Of a DNA stretch of 64,000 nt, positions 1-7,575 are shown piece by piece. The stretch covers positions 1,330,107 through 1,394,106 of the forward strand of contig NZ_JBEVTG010000002.1 of the NCBI RefSeq assembly GCF_040513375.1, in the 5' to 3' direction. The notes beneath the pieces were generated by a model. That model was not told where the DNA came from. It searched no databases and worked only from the letters and a program-made list of their open reading frames with translations. Origin of the DNA: Flagellimonas_B algarum (lineage in GTDB: Bacteria > Bacteroidota > Bacteroidia > Flavobacteriales > Flavobacteriaceae). Each line of letters begins with the position of its first letter. Within the stretch, counting starts at the first letter, position 1. The translations under genes were made by a program, and so were the position numbers.

Positions 1-1
1 T

Positions 2-190
2 GCCGATGCCTTTGCGTACTTTAAACAAGAGGGTATATTCAATAGAACCGTGGCCGACAAGTTCAAAAACCACGTACTTTCAAAAGGGGGTACCGAAGAC
101 CCCATGGAACTTTATGTTCGATTTCGAGGCGCCGAACCTAGCATTGAGCCCCTTTTGGAACGGGCCGGACTTGTTGACAAAACGGCGTAG
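2..190 (+). CDS. M3 family metallopeptidase, C-terminal fragment
   Basis: Frame 2 reads open from the window edge to a TAG at 188-190, giving the last 62 residues of a protein whose start lies outside the window. It opens ADAFAYFKQEGIFN and ends near LLERAGLV. This matches the C-terminal tail of M3 (thimet/Dcp-type) zinc peptidases, where a DAF-x-x-F segment and a final 'G..DP..LY..FRG..P....LL...GL' block are conserved (family knowledge). The HExxH zinc site would be upstream and cannot be seen. These enzymes are dipeptidyl carboxypeptidases or oligopeptidases that recycle short peptides. The fragment has no start codon because it is cut by the edge, not because it is broken. Confidence 0.8.
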   Translation, partial: ADAFAYFKQEGIFNRTVADKFKNHVLSKGGTEDPMELYVRFRGAEPSIEPLLERAGLVDKTA

Positions 191-306
191 TCGACTTAAA
201 TCCAACTGTTAACATTACGTCAAAGTATAGGACCGTGAACTTCTTGTGATATTTTTTGAAGTCGTTTGTATTGATTCATTAACAAGAAGCATTAACTAAA
301 ATCCAT

Positions 307-314
307 TACATTTG
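307..314 (+). promoter_or_regulatory. Bacteroidota -7 box for the ECF sigma gene
   Basis: TACATTTG is a perfect TAnnTTTG match, 18 bases before the chosen ATG. No convincing -33 TTTG lies at the usual distance. It contains the in-frame TTG at 312 and so argues against that TTG being the start. Confidence 0.45.
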
Positions 315-332
315 GTACTCCGAAAAACTAGC

Positions 333-887
333 ATGCCCGCACACGAGTTACATCCTGAAAAATGGGTCGATAATTATGCCGACTACCTGTTCAACTATGC
401 CGTAGCTCGAGTCAGTGATGCGGAAATAGCAAAAGACTTGGTACAAGAAACCTTTTTTGCCGGGTTGAACTCCGCTAAAAACTACAAGGGCGATGCGGCA
501 GAACGCACATGGCTTATCGCTATATTGAAGCGAAAAGTCATCGACCACTACCGCAAGATAAACTCGAAAAAGGGTAAGGCCGAGGTGCGGATCAATTATA
601 CTTCAGCTAGCGAAGACGAAGGTGATTGGTTGGAAGAACGTGTTGCTGACCCCTTCAGCAAGGGTGGTGATGATACCATTGAAAATGAAGAATTGGGTCT
701 TGCGATCCAAGAATGTATCGCAAAGCTACCCCAAAAACAATCCTTGGTCTTTAAAATGAAGACTATACAAGGAATGAGCACCGAAGACATCTGCAATGAA
801 CTCGGAATCAACCCATCAAACCTTTGGGTAATGATCCATCGGGCACGAACGGCCTTGATGGGCTGTATGAATCAAAATTGGTTTTAG
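333..887 (+). CDS. ECF-type RNA polymerase sigma-70 factor
   Basis: This 184-residue extracytoplasmic-function sigma factor directs RNA polymerase to a dedicated regulon. Region 2 (about residues 15-78) includes AKDLVQETFFAGL and the -10-reading stretch AERTWLIAILKRKVIDHYR. Region 4 (about residues 125-180) includes LPQKQSLVFKMKTIQGMSTEDIC followed by the helix-turn-helix recognition helix with the typical ending VMIHRARTALMGCM. The frame extends up to a TTG at 312, but that TTG lies inside a perfect -7 box, so ATG 333 is preferred. The gene is followed after one base by a small HxxxCxxC protein that is probably its regulator. The target regulon cannot be read from the sequence. Confidence 0.9.
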   Translation: MPAHELHPEKWVDNYADYLFNYAVARVSDAEIAKDLVQETFFAGLNSAKNYKGDAAERTWLIAILKRKVIDHYRKINSKKGKAEVRINYTSASEDEGDWLEERVADPFSKGGDDTIENEELGLAIQECIAKLPQKQSLVFKMKTIQGMSTEDICNELGINPSNLWVMIHRARTALMGCMNQNWF

Positions 888-888
888 A

Positions 889-1119
889 ATGAAGATTTCA
901 TGTGAAGAAGCCGCAATTATCTGCAATAAATCGCAATATGAAGAAGCCAGTCTTTGGGAAATCGTGAAATTAAAATTCCACATTCTGTATTGTAAAACCT
1001 GTGCCGCATTCACCAAAAAGAACACTACCTTGACCGGCCTGTGCGAACAGGCGAACATGAAAATGCTCTCTGACTCCGAAAAGGAAAAGATGAAGCAAGA
1101 ACTTCAAAAAGGAAGCTGA
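889..1119 (+). CDS. Small ZAS-like zinc-finger protein, putative anti-sigma factor
   Basis: This 76-residue protein starts one base after the sigma gene and is presumably co-transcribed and translationally coupled with it. Residues 31-38 read HILYCKTC, an exact H-x3-C-x2-C arrangement (H31, C35, C38), the signature of zinc-binding anti-sigma (ZAS) domains. C5 or C12 could supply a fourth ligand. ZAS proteins bind and hold the cognate ECF factor (family knowledge). No hydrophobic membrane segment follows the finger, so this would be a soluble, minimal version. The Lys/Glu-rich tail (SDSEKEKMKQELQ) is probably helical. The last 16 bases overlap the end of the convergent UbiA-like gene. The function is inferred from motif plus position. 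Confidence 0.7.
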   Translation: MKISCEEAAIICNKSQYEEASLWEIVKLKFHILYCKTCAAFTKKNTTLTGLCEQANMKMLSDSEKEKMKQELQKGS

Positions 1120-1925
1120 TACCGCAGCATTATCAGTCCCAACAACCACCACGCAATGGGAATCGATTCGATCCAAAACCCGGCGTAGTATTTCGTATTC
1201 CGCTCCGAACTGAAATACAATCCCAGCAAAAGAAATACGCACAACATCGAAAAATGCAAGGCTTCGTTGACCGACGGGGCCGTTAGGATAAAAATGAAGA
1301 CCATTAAGGTTACCAAACCATATCCCAACAGTTTCGTTCGTCGTACCCCAAATTGCTGGGGCAGGGTCCGAAGGCTGCTCTCATCGACCCTTAAATCCCT
1401 TATTTCGAATGGCAATATCAAAACGACCACCAATAAAAACCGTATTGCGGCAGCCGAATAAAATCCACCATGTATCGGAAGCTGGACATCTACGAACGGT
1501 ACGACCAAAGTGAGGCCGACCCAAACAAAAGCAACCAAAAACACTTTCATACCTCCAAGACTCCTAAGGTTTTTGAAGCCGGGCAAAAACGGTATGGCAT
1601 ACAAGGCCGATACCAAGGTCAAAATCAAGATACAGATCCATAACCTAAGGTCTAAATGCCAAAAAAAGTAAAGACACCCCAAGAAGGCCAAAAAGCTAAA
1701 TGCCTGTATGATTCGGTGGTAGGTATTGGAAACCAAAACGTATTTTTCGGCCTCAACACCGTATTTCATGAAATTATAGCAGACAATAGTGGCACAAAAA
1801 AGGAAACCCGACACCTTGGGGTTGGCCGTAATGTTGAAGGTGAGCAAGGTTTGACCATATAGGGCAACTACGGCTAAAGCCACATGCACACTGGCATCAA
1901 GGTAAAAATCAAAAAAACGTCGCAT
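1104..1925 (-). CDS. UbiA-like membrane protein (prenyltransferase homologue)
   Basis: This is a highly hydrophobic protein of about 273 residues with roughly seven to nine membrane segments. The sequence LPFEIRDLRVDESSLRTLPQQFG resembles the second aspartate motif (DxxxD) and following loop of UbiA-family aromatic prenyltransferases. At the place where the family normally has its first motif (NDxxDxxxD) this protein reads YNFMKYGVEAE, so the first metal-binding aspartates are missing. It may have a different substrate or be non-catalytic. Two in-frame ATGs exist, at 1934 and 1925. The -7 box at 1939-1946 would put the transcript start about at the first, so 1925 is preferred. The 3' end overlaps the small ZAS-like gene by 16 bases, tail to tail. 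Confidence 0.65.
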   Translation of the reverse strand: MRRFFDFYLDASVHVALAVVALYGQTLLTFNITANPKVSGFLFCATIVCYNFMKYGVEAEKYVLVSNTYHRIIQAFSFLAFLGCLYFFWHLDLRLWICILILTLVSALYAIPFLPGFKNLRSLGGMKVFLVAFVWVGLTLVVPFVDVQLPIHGGFYSAAAIRFLLVVVLILPFEIRDLRVDESSLRTLPQQFGVRRTKLLGYGLVTLMVFIFILTAPSVNEALHFSMLCVFLLLGLYFSSERNTKYYAGFWIESIPIAWWLLGLIMLRYQLPF

Positions 1926-1938
1926 CGCCCGCATTCAA

Positions 1939-1946
1939 CAAAATTA
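1939..1946 (-). promoter_or_regulatory. -7 box for the UbiA-like gene
   Basis: On the minus strand this reads TAATTTTG, a perfect TAnnTTTG. It sits five bases upstream of the first ATG and 14 upstream of the second, implying a very short leader. Confidence 0.4.
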
Positions 1947-2030
1947 CCCATTGCTGAAGAAAGTTGAATACTAGTTAAAAACTTTGGTCCACCACGACCG
2001 AAAAATGGAAGTTTTCCCCCAATTTATCCC

Positions 2031-2038
2031 TAATTTTG
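2031..2038 (+). promoter_or_regulatory. -7 box for gcvP
   Basis: TAATTTTG matches TAnnTTTG exactly and lies 18 bases before the ATG at 2057. A T-rich tetramer at 2012-2015 is a weak -33 candidate. No glycine riboswitch is visible in the short leader. Confidence 0.45.
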
Positions 2039-2056
2039 CCCAATTATTTTCGCATT

Positions 2057-4897
2057 ATGAATACGGAGAATTTTGCATTGCGCCACATTGGCATCGGCGA
2101 GGGGGACTTACAAAAGATGTTCGAAATCGTTGGAGTTGCCCATCTTGACGAACTGATCGACCAGACCATTCCGGATGACATTCGTCTAAAAGGGTCCTTG
2201 GCATTACCCGAAGCCATCAGTGAGCATCGATTTTTGGAGCTGTTACAATCATTGGCCGCAAAGAACAAGGTTTTCAAATCGTACATCGGTCTTGGGTATT
2301 ACGAAAGTTTGACCCCTTCGGTAATCAAAAGGAACATTCTTGAAAATCCGGGTTGGTACACCGCATATACACCCTACCAGGCAGAAATCGCCCAAGGAAG
2401 ACTTGAAGCCTTGTTGAATTTCCAGACTATGGTTTGTGATTTGACCGGCATGGAGATCGCCAATGCTTCCCTGCTTGATGAGAGTACCGCGGCGGCAGAG
2501 GCCATGACGATGTTGTTCGATACCCGTACAAGGGTTCAAAAGAAAGCCGGTGTATGTAAATTTTTCGTTGCGAATGACGTATTGCCGCAAACTATGAGTT
2601 TGCTCGAAACCCGTTCGAAACCCCTAGGTATCCAATTGCAATATGGGGATCCCGCTTCCTTTGATTTTTCGGAGGATTTTTATGGAGCCTTATTGCAGTA
2701 CCCCGGCAAACATGGGCAAGTAACCGATTATTCCGAATTTACGGCAAATGCCAAAACCAACGATATCAAAGTGGCGGTCGCCGCTGACATCCTGAGCTTG
2801 GTGCTCTTGACCCCTCCTGGTGAATGGGGAGTGGATGTCGTCGTAGGCACCACCCAACGCTTTGGGATACCGCTCGGTTATGGCGGCCCACATGCGGCAT
2901 TTTTCGCTACCAAGGAAGCCTACAAAAGAAATATTCCCGGCCGGATCATTGGAATGACCAAGGACACCGACGGCAACCCTGCATTGCGGATGGCCTTGCA
3001 GACCCGTGAACAGCACATCAAACGCGATAAAGCGACCTCGAATATTTGTACCGCGCAAGTACTTTTGGCGGTGATGGCCGGCATGTATGCCGTCTATCAC
3101 GGCCCAAAAGGGTTACACTACATCGCATCACAAGTCCATCAGAAGACCGTTAAGTTGGGCAATAAACTTGCTGAAATCGGTTTCGGACAGCGCAATACCG
3201 CGTTTTTCGACACGCTTAAACTGGATGTCTCCAATACAGACGAGCTAAAGGAAAAAGCTGAAGATCGCGGCATCAACCTCAACTACATCGATGGTAAAAC
3301 GGTCACTATTTCTTTGAACGAGGCCACCAGTCATGAAGATCTCAACGCGCTTTTGGAACTATTCGCATTGGTAGACGCCCCGAATACCCCTTCGGCAACG
3401 ACCGACGGCATTCCATTAACGCTTCAGCGAAATTCCCCATACCTGGAACATGAAGTGTTCAACGCCTACCATTCGGAAACGGAATTGATGCGTTATATCA
3501 AACGCCTCGAGCGCAAAGATCTCGCGCTGAACCATTCCATGATATCATTGGGAAGTTGTACGATGAAACTAAACGCAGCTTCTGAAATGCTGCCATTGAG
3601 TTGGCCGAATTGGGGAAACATCCATCCGTTCGTTCCTTTAAACCAAGTGGAAGGATACCAAATAATGCTGAACGAGCTCGAAGCCCAATTAAATACGATA
3701 ACCGGTTTCGCAGCCACCTCTTTACAACCCAATTCGGGTGCCCAGGGCGAGTACGCAGGCCTAATGACCATTCGGGCCTATCATGAGGCCAACGGTGAAG
3801 CTCATCGCAACATTTGCATCATTCCGGCTTCTGCCCACGGAACCAATCCAGCTTCGGCGGTTATGGCCGGCATGAAGGTGGTGGTTACCAAAACCGACGA
3901 ACAAGGAAACATCGATGTCATCGATCTCGAAGAAATGGTAAAGGCCCATTCCGAAAATCTTGCCGCCCTAATGGTCACATACCCTTCGACACATGGTGTA
4001 TTCGAATCCTCAATACGGTATATCACCCAGCTGATCCATGACCATGGTGGACAAGTGTATATGGATGGGGCCAACATGAATGCCCAAGTAGGGCTGACCA
4101 ACCCCGCAACCATCGGTGCGGATGTCTGCCATTTGAACCTGCATAAGACCTTCGCCATTCCACATGGTGGGGGCGGACCAGGTGTAGGCCCCATCTGTGT
4201 CGCACCTCAATTAAAGCCGTTTTTACCGACGAATCCCGTTATCGAAACGGGGGGTGAGCAAGCGATAACCGCAATTTCGGCAGCCCCTTGGGGAAGTGCC
4301 TTAGCTTGCTTGATATCCTATGGCTACATCAAAATGTTGGGGGGCCAAGGGGTTACCGATGCCACCAAAATCGCCATTTTGAACGCGAATTATATCAAAG
4401 AACGTCTTACTGGGAGTTATGAGGTCCTGTATACGGGTGAAGGCGGTCGTGCCGCCCATGAGATGATCATCGATTGTCGACCTTTCAAAGCACACGGTAT
4501 CGAAGTAACCGATATTGCCAAAAGGTTGATGGACTATGGATTTCATGCCCCTACGGTTTCATTTCCCGTCGCGGGCACCATCATGATCGAACCTACCGAG
4601 AGCGAAGGCTTGGCTGAATTGGATCGTTTCTGTGATGCCATGCTGTCGATTCGAGCGGAAATAGAAGCTGCCGTTGCCGAAGAGCCGAACAATGTTTTGA
4701 AAAATGCGCCACATACCTTGGCCATGGTAACCAGCGACCAATGGGATTTTCCTTATTCGAGGCAAAAAGCGGCTTTTCCACTACCTTTTGTACACGAAAA
4801 CAAGTTTTGGCCGACCGTAAGGAGAACGGATGAAGCCTTTGGGGATCGTAATTTGATCTGCACCTGCACCCCTATCGAAGCCTATGCCGAAGTATAG
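2057..4897 (+). CDS. gcvP: Glycine dehydrogenase (decarboxylating), P-protein of the glycine cleavage system
   Basis: This 946-residue single-chain P-protein has the normal length for fused N- and C-terminal halves. It removes CO2 from glycine and passes the aminomethyl group to lipoylated H-protein, using pyridoxal phosphate. The N-terminus (FALRHIGIGEGDLQKM) is typical. The PLP lysine is in the HKTFAIPHGGGGPGVGP block, at about residue 697. SHGTNPASA-type and GE(Y)AGL motifs are present in the C-terminal half (SAHGTNPASAVMAG, GAQGEYAGL). The reading frame continues up to a TTG at 2036, but that codon is part of the -7 box, so ATG 2057 is the start. T-, H- and L-proteins are not in this window. 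Confidence 0.97.
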   Translation: MNTENFALRHIGIGEGDLQKMFEIVGVAHLDELIDQTIPDDIRLKGSLALPEAISEHRFLELLQSLAAKNKVFKSYIGLGYYESLTPSVIKRNILENPGWYTAYTPYQAEIAQGRLEALLNFQTMVCDLTGMEIANASLLDESTAAAEAMTMLFDTRTRVQKKAGVCKFFVANDVLPQTMSLLETRSKPLGIQLQYGDPASFDFSEDFYGALLQYPGKHGQVTDYSEFTANAKTNDIKVAVAADILSLVLLTPPGEWGVDVVVGTTQRFGIPLGYGGPHAAFFATKEAYKRNIPGRIIGMTKDTDGNPALRMALQTREQHIKRDKATSNICTAQVLLAVMAGMYAVYHGPKGLHYIASQVHQKTVKLGNKLAEIGFGQRNTAFFDTLKLDVSNTDELKEKAEDRGINLNYIDGKTVTISLNEATSHEDLNALLELFALVDAPNTPSATTDGIPLTLQRNSPYLEHEVFNAYHSETELMRYIKRLERKDLALNHSMISLGSCTMKLNAASEMLPLSWPNWGNIHPFVPLNQVEGYQIMLNELEAQLNTITGFAATSLQPNSGAQGEYAGLMTIRAYHEANGEAHRNICIIPASAHGTNPASAVMAGMKVVVTKTDEQGNIDVIDLEEMVKAHSENLAALMVTYPSTHGVFESSIRYITQLIHDHGGQVYMDGANMNAQVGLTNPATIGADVCHLNLHKTFAIPHGGGGPGVGPICVAPQLKPFLPTNPVIETGGEQAITAISAAPWGSALACLISYGYIKMLGGQGVTDATKIAILNANYIKERLTGSYEVLYTGEGGRAAHEMIIDCRPFKAHGIEVTDIAKRLMDYGFHAPTVSFPVAGTIMIEPTESEGLAELDRFCDAMLSIRAEIEAAVAEEPNNVLKNAPHTLAMVTSDQWDFPYSRQKAAFPLPFVHENKFWPTVRRTDEAFGDRNLICTCTPIEAYAEV

Positions 4898-4990
4898 GTA
4901 AACAGTAGTAAACACTGGGGTTTAGCATATTTTGACCTTTGAAATGCTGTGGCGATTTGCAGGAAACCACAGGTTGGACATCGTAACCAA

Positions 4991-5008
4991 TATTATGCAT
5001 GCATAATA
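4991..5008. repeat. 18-base perfect palindrome upstream of the KAS III gene
   Basis: TATTATGCATGCATAATA reads identically on both strands. It lies 45 bases before the KAS III start and 93 after the gcvP stop. It has no loop and no following T-run, so it looks like a dimeric regulator site and not a terminator. No matching copy was noticed elsewhere in the window. Confidence 0.5.
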
Positions 5009-5053
5009 ACTGTGGGGATATGTTTACCTTCAAGTTGTTGAAAATGAAGCATT

Positions 5054-6112
5054 ATGCAAATCGGCATCACCGGCACGGGTAGTTTTCTGCCCGAAATCAT
5101 AACAAAAAACGAAGATTTTCTTGACCACCGATTCTTGGATCGGGATGGCACTCGATTCGAACACAGCAATAGTGTCATCATCGAAAAATTCGAAGCGATT
5201 ACGGGCATTGCCGAAAGACGCTATGCGAATCCGACTTTGAATACGTCCGACCTCGGCTTTGAAGCGGCAAAACAAGCCATTTCGAATGCCGGTATTGACA
5301 AAGAGCATATCGATTACATCATTTTCGCCCATAACTTCGGTGATGTCGCCCATGGCAAGATCCAAGGCGACACCCTACCAAGTCTGGCCACAAGGGTCAA
5401 GCATCTCCTGAAAATCGAAAATACTTCCTGCGTTGCTTACGATATGATATTCGGATGCCCAGGCTGGGTAGAAGGAGTCATCCAAGCTTACGCCTTCATC
5501 AAAAGTGGGATGGCAAAAAAATGTTTGGTCATCGGTGGTGAAACCCTTTCAAGGGTCATCGACCCCCATGATCGTGACAGCATGATCTATTCAGATGGCG
5601 CAGGGGCCTGTATCGTCGAGGCGAATCCAGGCAATGGTCGCATTTTAGGCCATGCCTCGCAAACGCATGCCAACGGGGAAGCCTATTATCTGTTTTTTGA
5701 CAAAACGTATGATACGGACGGCTGTAGTGATACCCGATACATTAAGATGTTCGGTAGAAAAATCTATGAATTCGCCTGTACCCATGTACCGAAGGCTATG
5801 AAAACCTGCTTGGACAATAGCGAAATCCCTATTGAAAAAGTCCGTAAGATCTTCATCCACCAAGCCAATGAAAAAATGGATGAGGCCATCATCAAAAGGT
5901 TCTATCGTTTGTATGGGCTCCAAGTCCCAGAAGATGTGATGCCCATGATCATCCATGAAATGGGGAACAATTCGGTGGCGACGGTCCCCATTCTTTTTGA
6001 TCGTGTCAAACGCGGACTTGTCAATGATCACCAACTGCATAAAGGGGACATTGTCCTTTTCGCCAGCGTCGGTGCCGGAATGAACGTCAACTGCATCGTC
6101 TACGAGATCTAA
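5054..6112 (+). CDS. 3-oxoacyl-ACP synthase III (KAS III/FabH-like)
   Basis: This 352-residue thiolase-fold condensing enzyme retains the KAS III triad: C135 in FGCPGW, H269 in FIHQAN, and N305 in MGNNSVAT. KAS III enzymes condense an acyl-CoA starter with malonyl-ACP (family knowledge). The text matches the broad 'KAS III family' more than housekeeping FabH, because the active-site region and the long N-terminal segment (DHRFLDRDGTRFEHSNS) differ from the E. coli pattern. It is followed by a methyltransferase (64-base gap) and a GT2 glycosyltransferase, which suggests a specialised lipid or glycolipid role. The ATG at 5054 is the first in frame and gives the normal N-terminus IGITGTGSFLPE. 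Confidence 0.88.
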   Translation: MQIGITGTGSFLPEIITKNEDFLDHRFLDRDGTRFEHSNSVIIEKFEAITGIAERRYANPTLNTSDLGFEAAKQAISNAGIDKEHIDYIIFAHNFGDVAHGKIQGDTLPSLATRVKHLLKIENTSCVAYDMIFGCPGWVEGVIQAYAFIKSGMAKKCLVIGGETLSRVIDPHDRDSMIYSDGAGACIVEANPGNGRILGHASQTHANGEAYYLFFDKTYDTDGCSDTRYIKMFGRKIYEFACTHVPKAMKTCLDNSEIPIEKVRKIFIHQANEKMDEAIIKRFYRLYGLQVPEDVMPMIIHEMGNNSVATVPILFDRVKRGLVNDHQLHKGDIVLFASVGAGMNVNCIVYEI

Positions 6113-6176
6113 GCGCTGTTCGCGATTTTTACTACGCTTTTGGGAAATTGCCGATTTTATTTTGGATTTTTGAGGG

Positions 6177-6710
6177 ATGTACGAAGGTAAATACCCACAC
6201 AAGCGGTACCGTATCACCCTTGCGTTTTTAAAAAAACATGTTTCCCCAAAGGATTCCATCCTTGATTTGGGAGTTACCAACCCGTTCAGCGACATCATGA
6301 AAGCAGCAGGGTATCAGGTCGAAAATACCAATGGTGAGGATTTGGACACTGATTTTACCGCAGTACGGCAATCGACTAGCAAGACCGTCACCGCTTTTGA
6401 GATTTTCGAACATTTGGTAGCCCCTTATAACGTTTTACGTGAGATCAAAGCGGATACCTTGGTGGCTAGCGTGCCATTGAGACTTTGGTTCGCTTCGGCT
6501 TACAAGAGCAAAACCGACCCCTGGGATCGACACTATCACGAGTTCGAGGATTGGCAATTCGATTGGTTGCTTGAAAAAGCCGGATGGCGTATCATAGATT
6601 CCGTTAAATGGACCAACCCGACCAAGAAAATCGGCCTTCGCCCCCTATTACGCTGGTTTACCGACCGCTATTATCTCATTTACGCCGAACGTATCGATAA
6701 TCCATCCTAG
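6177..6710 (+). CDS. Class I SAM-dependent methyltransferase-like protein
   Basis: This 177-residue protein has a SAM-binding start of the class I type: DSILDLGVTNPFSD (about residues 26-39) in the place of the usual DxGxGxG loop, then an acidic strand (NGEDLDTDF) and the EIFEHLVAPYNVLREIKA segment typical of small methyltransferases that make a 'bureau' of the acceptor-specific C-terminus. The glycine loop is degenerate (LGVTNP), so cofactor binding should be treated as likely but not proven. The C-terminal part (HYHEFEDWQFDWLLEKAGW) is the usual post-motif region. It sits between the KAS III gene and a GT2 gene with short gaps, presumably in one transcript. The substrate is unknown. Confidence 0.7.
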   Translation: MYEGKYPHKRYRITLAFLKKHVSPKDSILDLGVTNPFSDIMKAAGYQVENTNGEDLDTDFTAVRQSTSKTVTAFEIFEHLVAPYNVLREIKADTLVASVPLRLWFASAYKSKTDPWDRHYHEFEDWQFDWLLEKAGWRIIDSVKWTNPTKKIGLRPLLRWFTDRYYLIYAERIDNPS

Positions 6711-6729
6711 CGCAAAAGCAAATCGAAGC

Positions 6730-7575
6730 ATGCGGATAAGTCTCGTCATACCGGCACACAACGAAGCCCCTTACCTAAAGGCCTGTCTGGATTCCATTGT
6801 GGCGCAGACCCGTCTTCCTGATGAAGTCATTGTCGTTGACGATAGTTCAACGGACGACACTTTTGACATTGCCTCGAAGTATGCTGAAAAGCAAGCTTTC
6901 ATTAAGGTTTTCAAACATGAAAGCCACCCCGGGCACCTACCGGGTACAAAAGTAGTTTCAGCCTTTAATTTTGGCTTATCCAAAACCCAAGATCATGAAT
7001 TGATCGGCAAATTCGATGCCGATATCGTATTGCCCCCTAAGTATTTCGAAAGCATGGAAGCGGCTTTCCAAAGTGATTGGAAACTGGGTATTTGCGGTGG
7101 ATTGCTGTTCGTTGCCACTGGTGCTGATTGGATGTACGAACGCATTGCCGATGCGAATCATGTCCGTGGGCCGATCAAACTATACCACAAGGCCTGTTTC
7201 GAGAAAATCGGGGGACTTAGAATGGGTACTGGATGGGATACGGTCGATGTGCTCTTGGCCCGGTACCATGACTTTCACGTCAAAACCATCAAATCACTTG
7301 CCGTGAAACATCTCAGACCGACCGGACATGGGTACTCAAAACAAAACCATACGGCAAAAGGTATCGCCTTATACCAGATGCGTTATGGCTTGATATTGGC
7401 GAAGCTCGCCTTACTTAAAATGGCCTGGCAATCGAAAAATCCCAAATTGTATGTGTATGGGATAGTCGGTTATCTTGGCGCTTTGGTATCCCGAAAAGCA
7501 AGGTACGTCACCCCATCGGAAGGGCGGTTTATTCGCAGCCTTCGTTGGAAAGGTATTCGAGACAAGTTAGTCTAG
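6730..7575 (+). CDS. Family 2 glycosyltransferase
   Basis: This 281-residue GT-A fold enzyme begins MRISLVIPAHNEAPYLKACLDSI. It has the nucleotide-binding acidic VVDDSSTDDT (about residues 35-45) and the metal-binding DAD of KFDADIVLP (about residue 97). It transfers a sugar from a nucleotide donor to an unknown acceptor. The C-terminal third has a hydrophobic stretch (YGIVGYLGALVS) that may associate with the membrane. It lies 19 bases after the methyltransferase, so the trio KAS III/methyltransferase/GT2 is probably one operon. The stop overlaps the convergent phosphatase gene by nine bases. Confidence 0.85.
   Translation: MRISLVIPAHNEAPYLKACLDSIVAQTRLPDEVIVVDDSSTDDTFDIASKYAEKQAFIKVFKHESHPGHLPGTKVVSAFNFGLSKTQDHELIGKFDADIVLPPKYFESMEAAFQSDWKLGICGGLLFVATGADWMYERIADANHVRGPIKLYHKACFEKIGGLRMGTGWDTVDVLLARYHDFHVKTIKSLAVKHLRPTGHGYSKQNHTAKGIALYQMRYGLILAKLALLKMAWQSKNPKLYVYGIVGYLGALVSRKARYVTPSEGRFIRSLRWKGIRDKLV

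Noticed and set aside
1935..2056. Possible glycine riboswitch before gcvP
   Set aside because: The space between the -7 box and the gcvP ATG is too short for an aptamer and no paired elements are visible.
5645..6298. A 217-codon minus-strand frame across the KAS III/methyltransferase junction
   Set aside because: It is antisense to two real genes with conserved motifs, and its translation has no domain.
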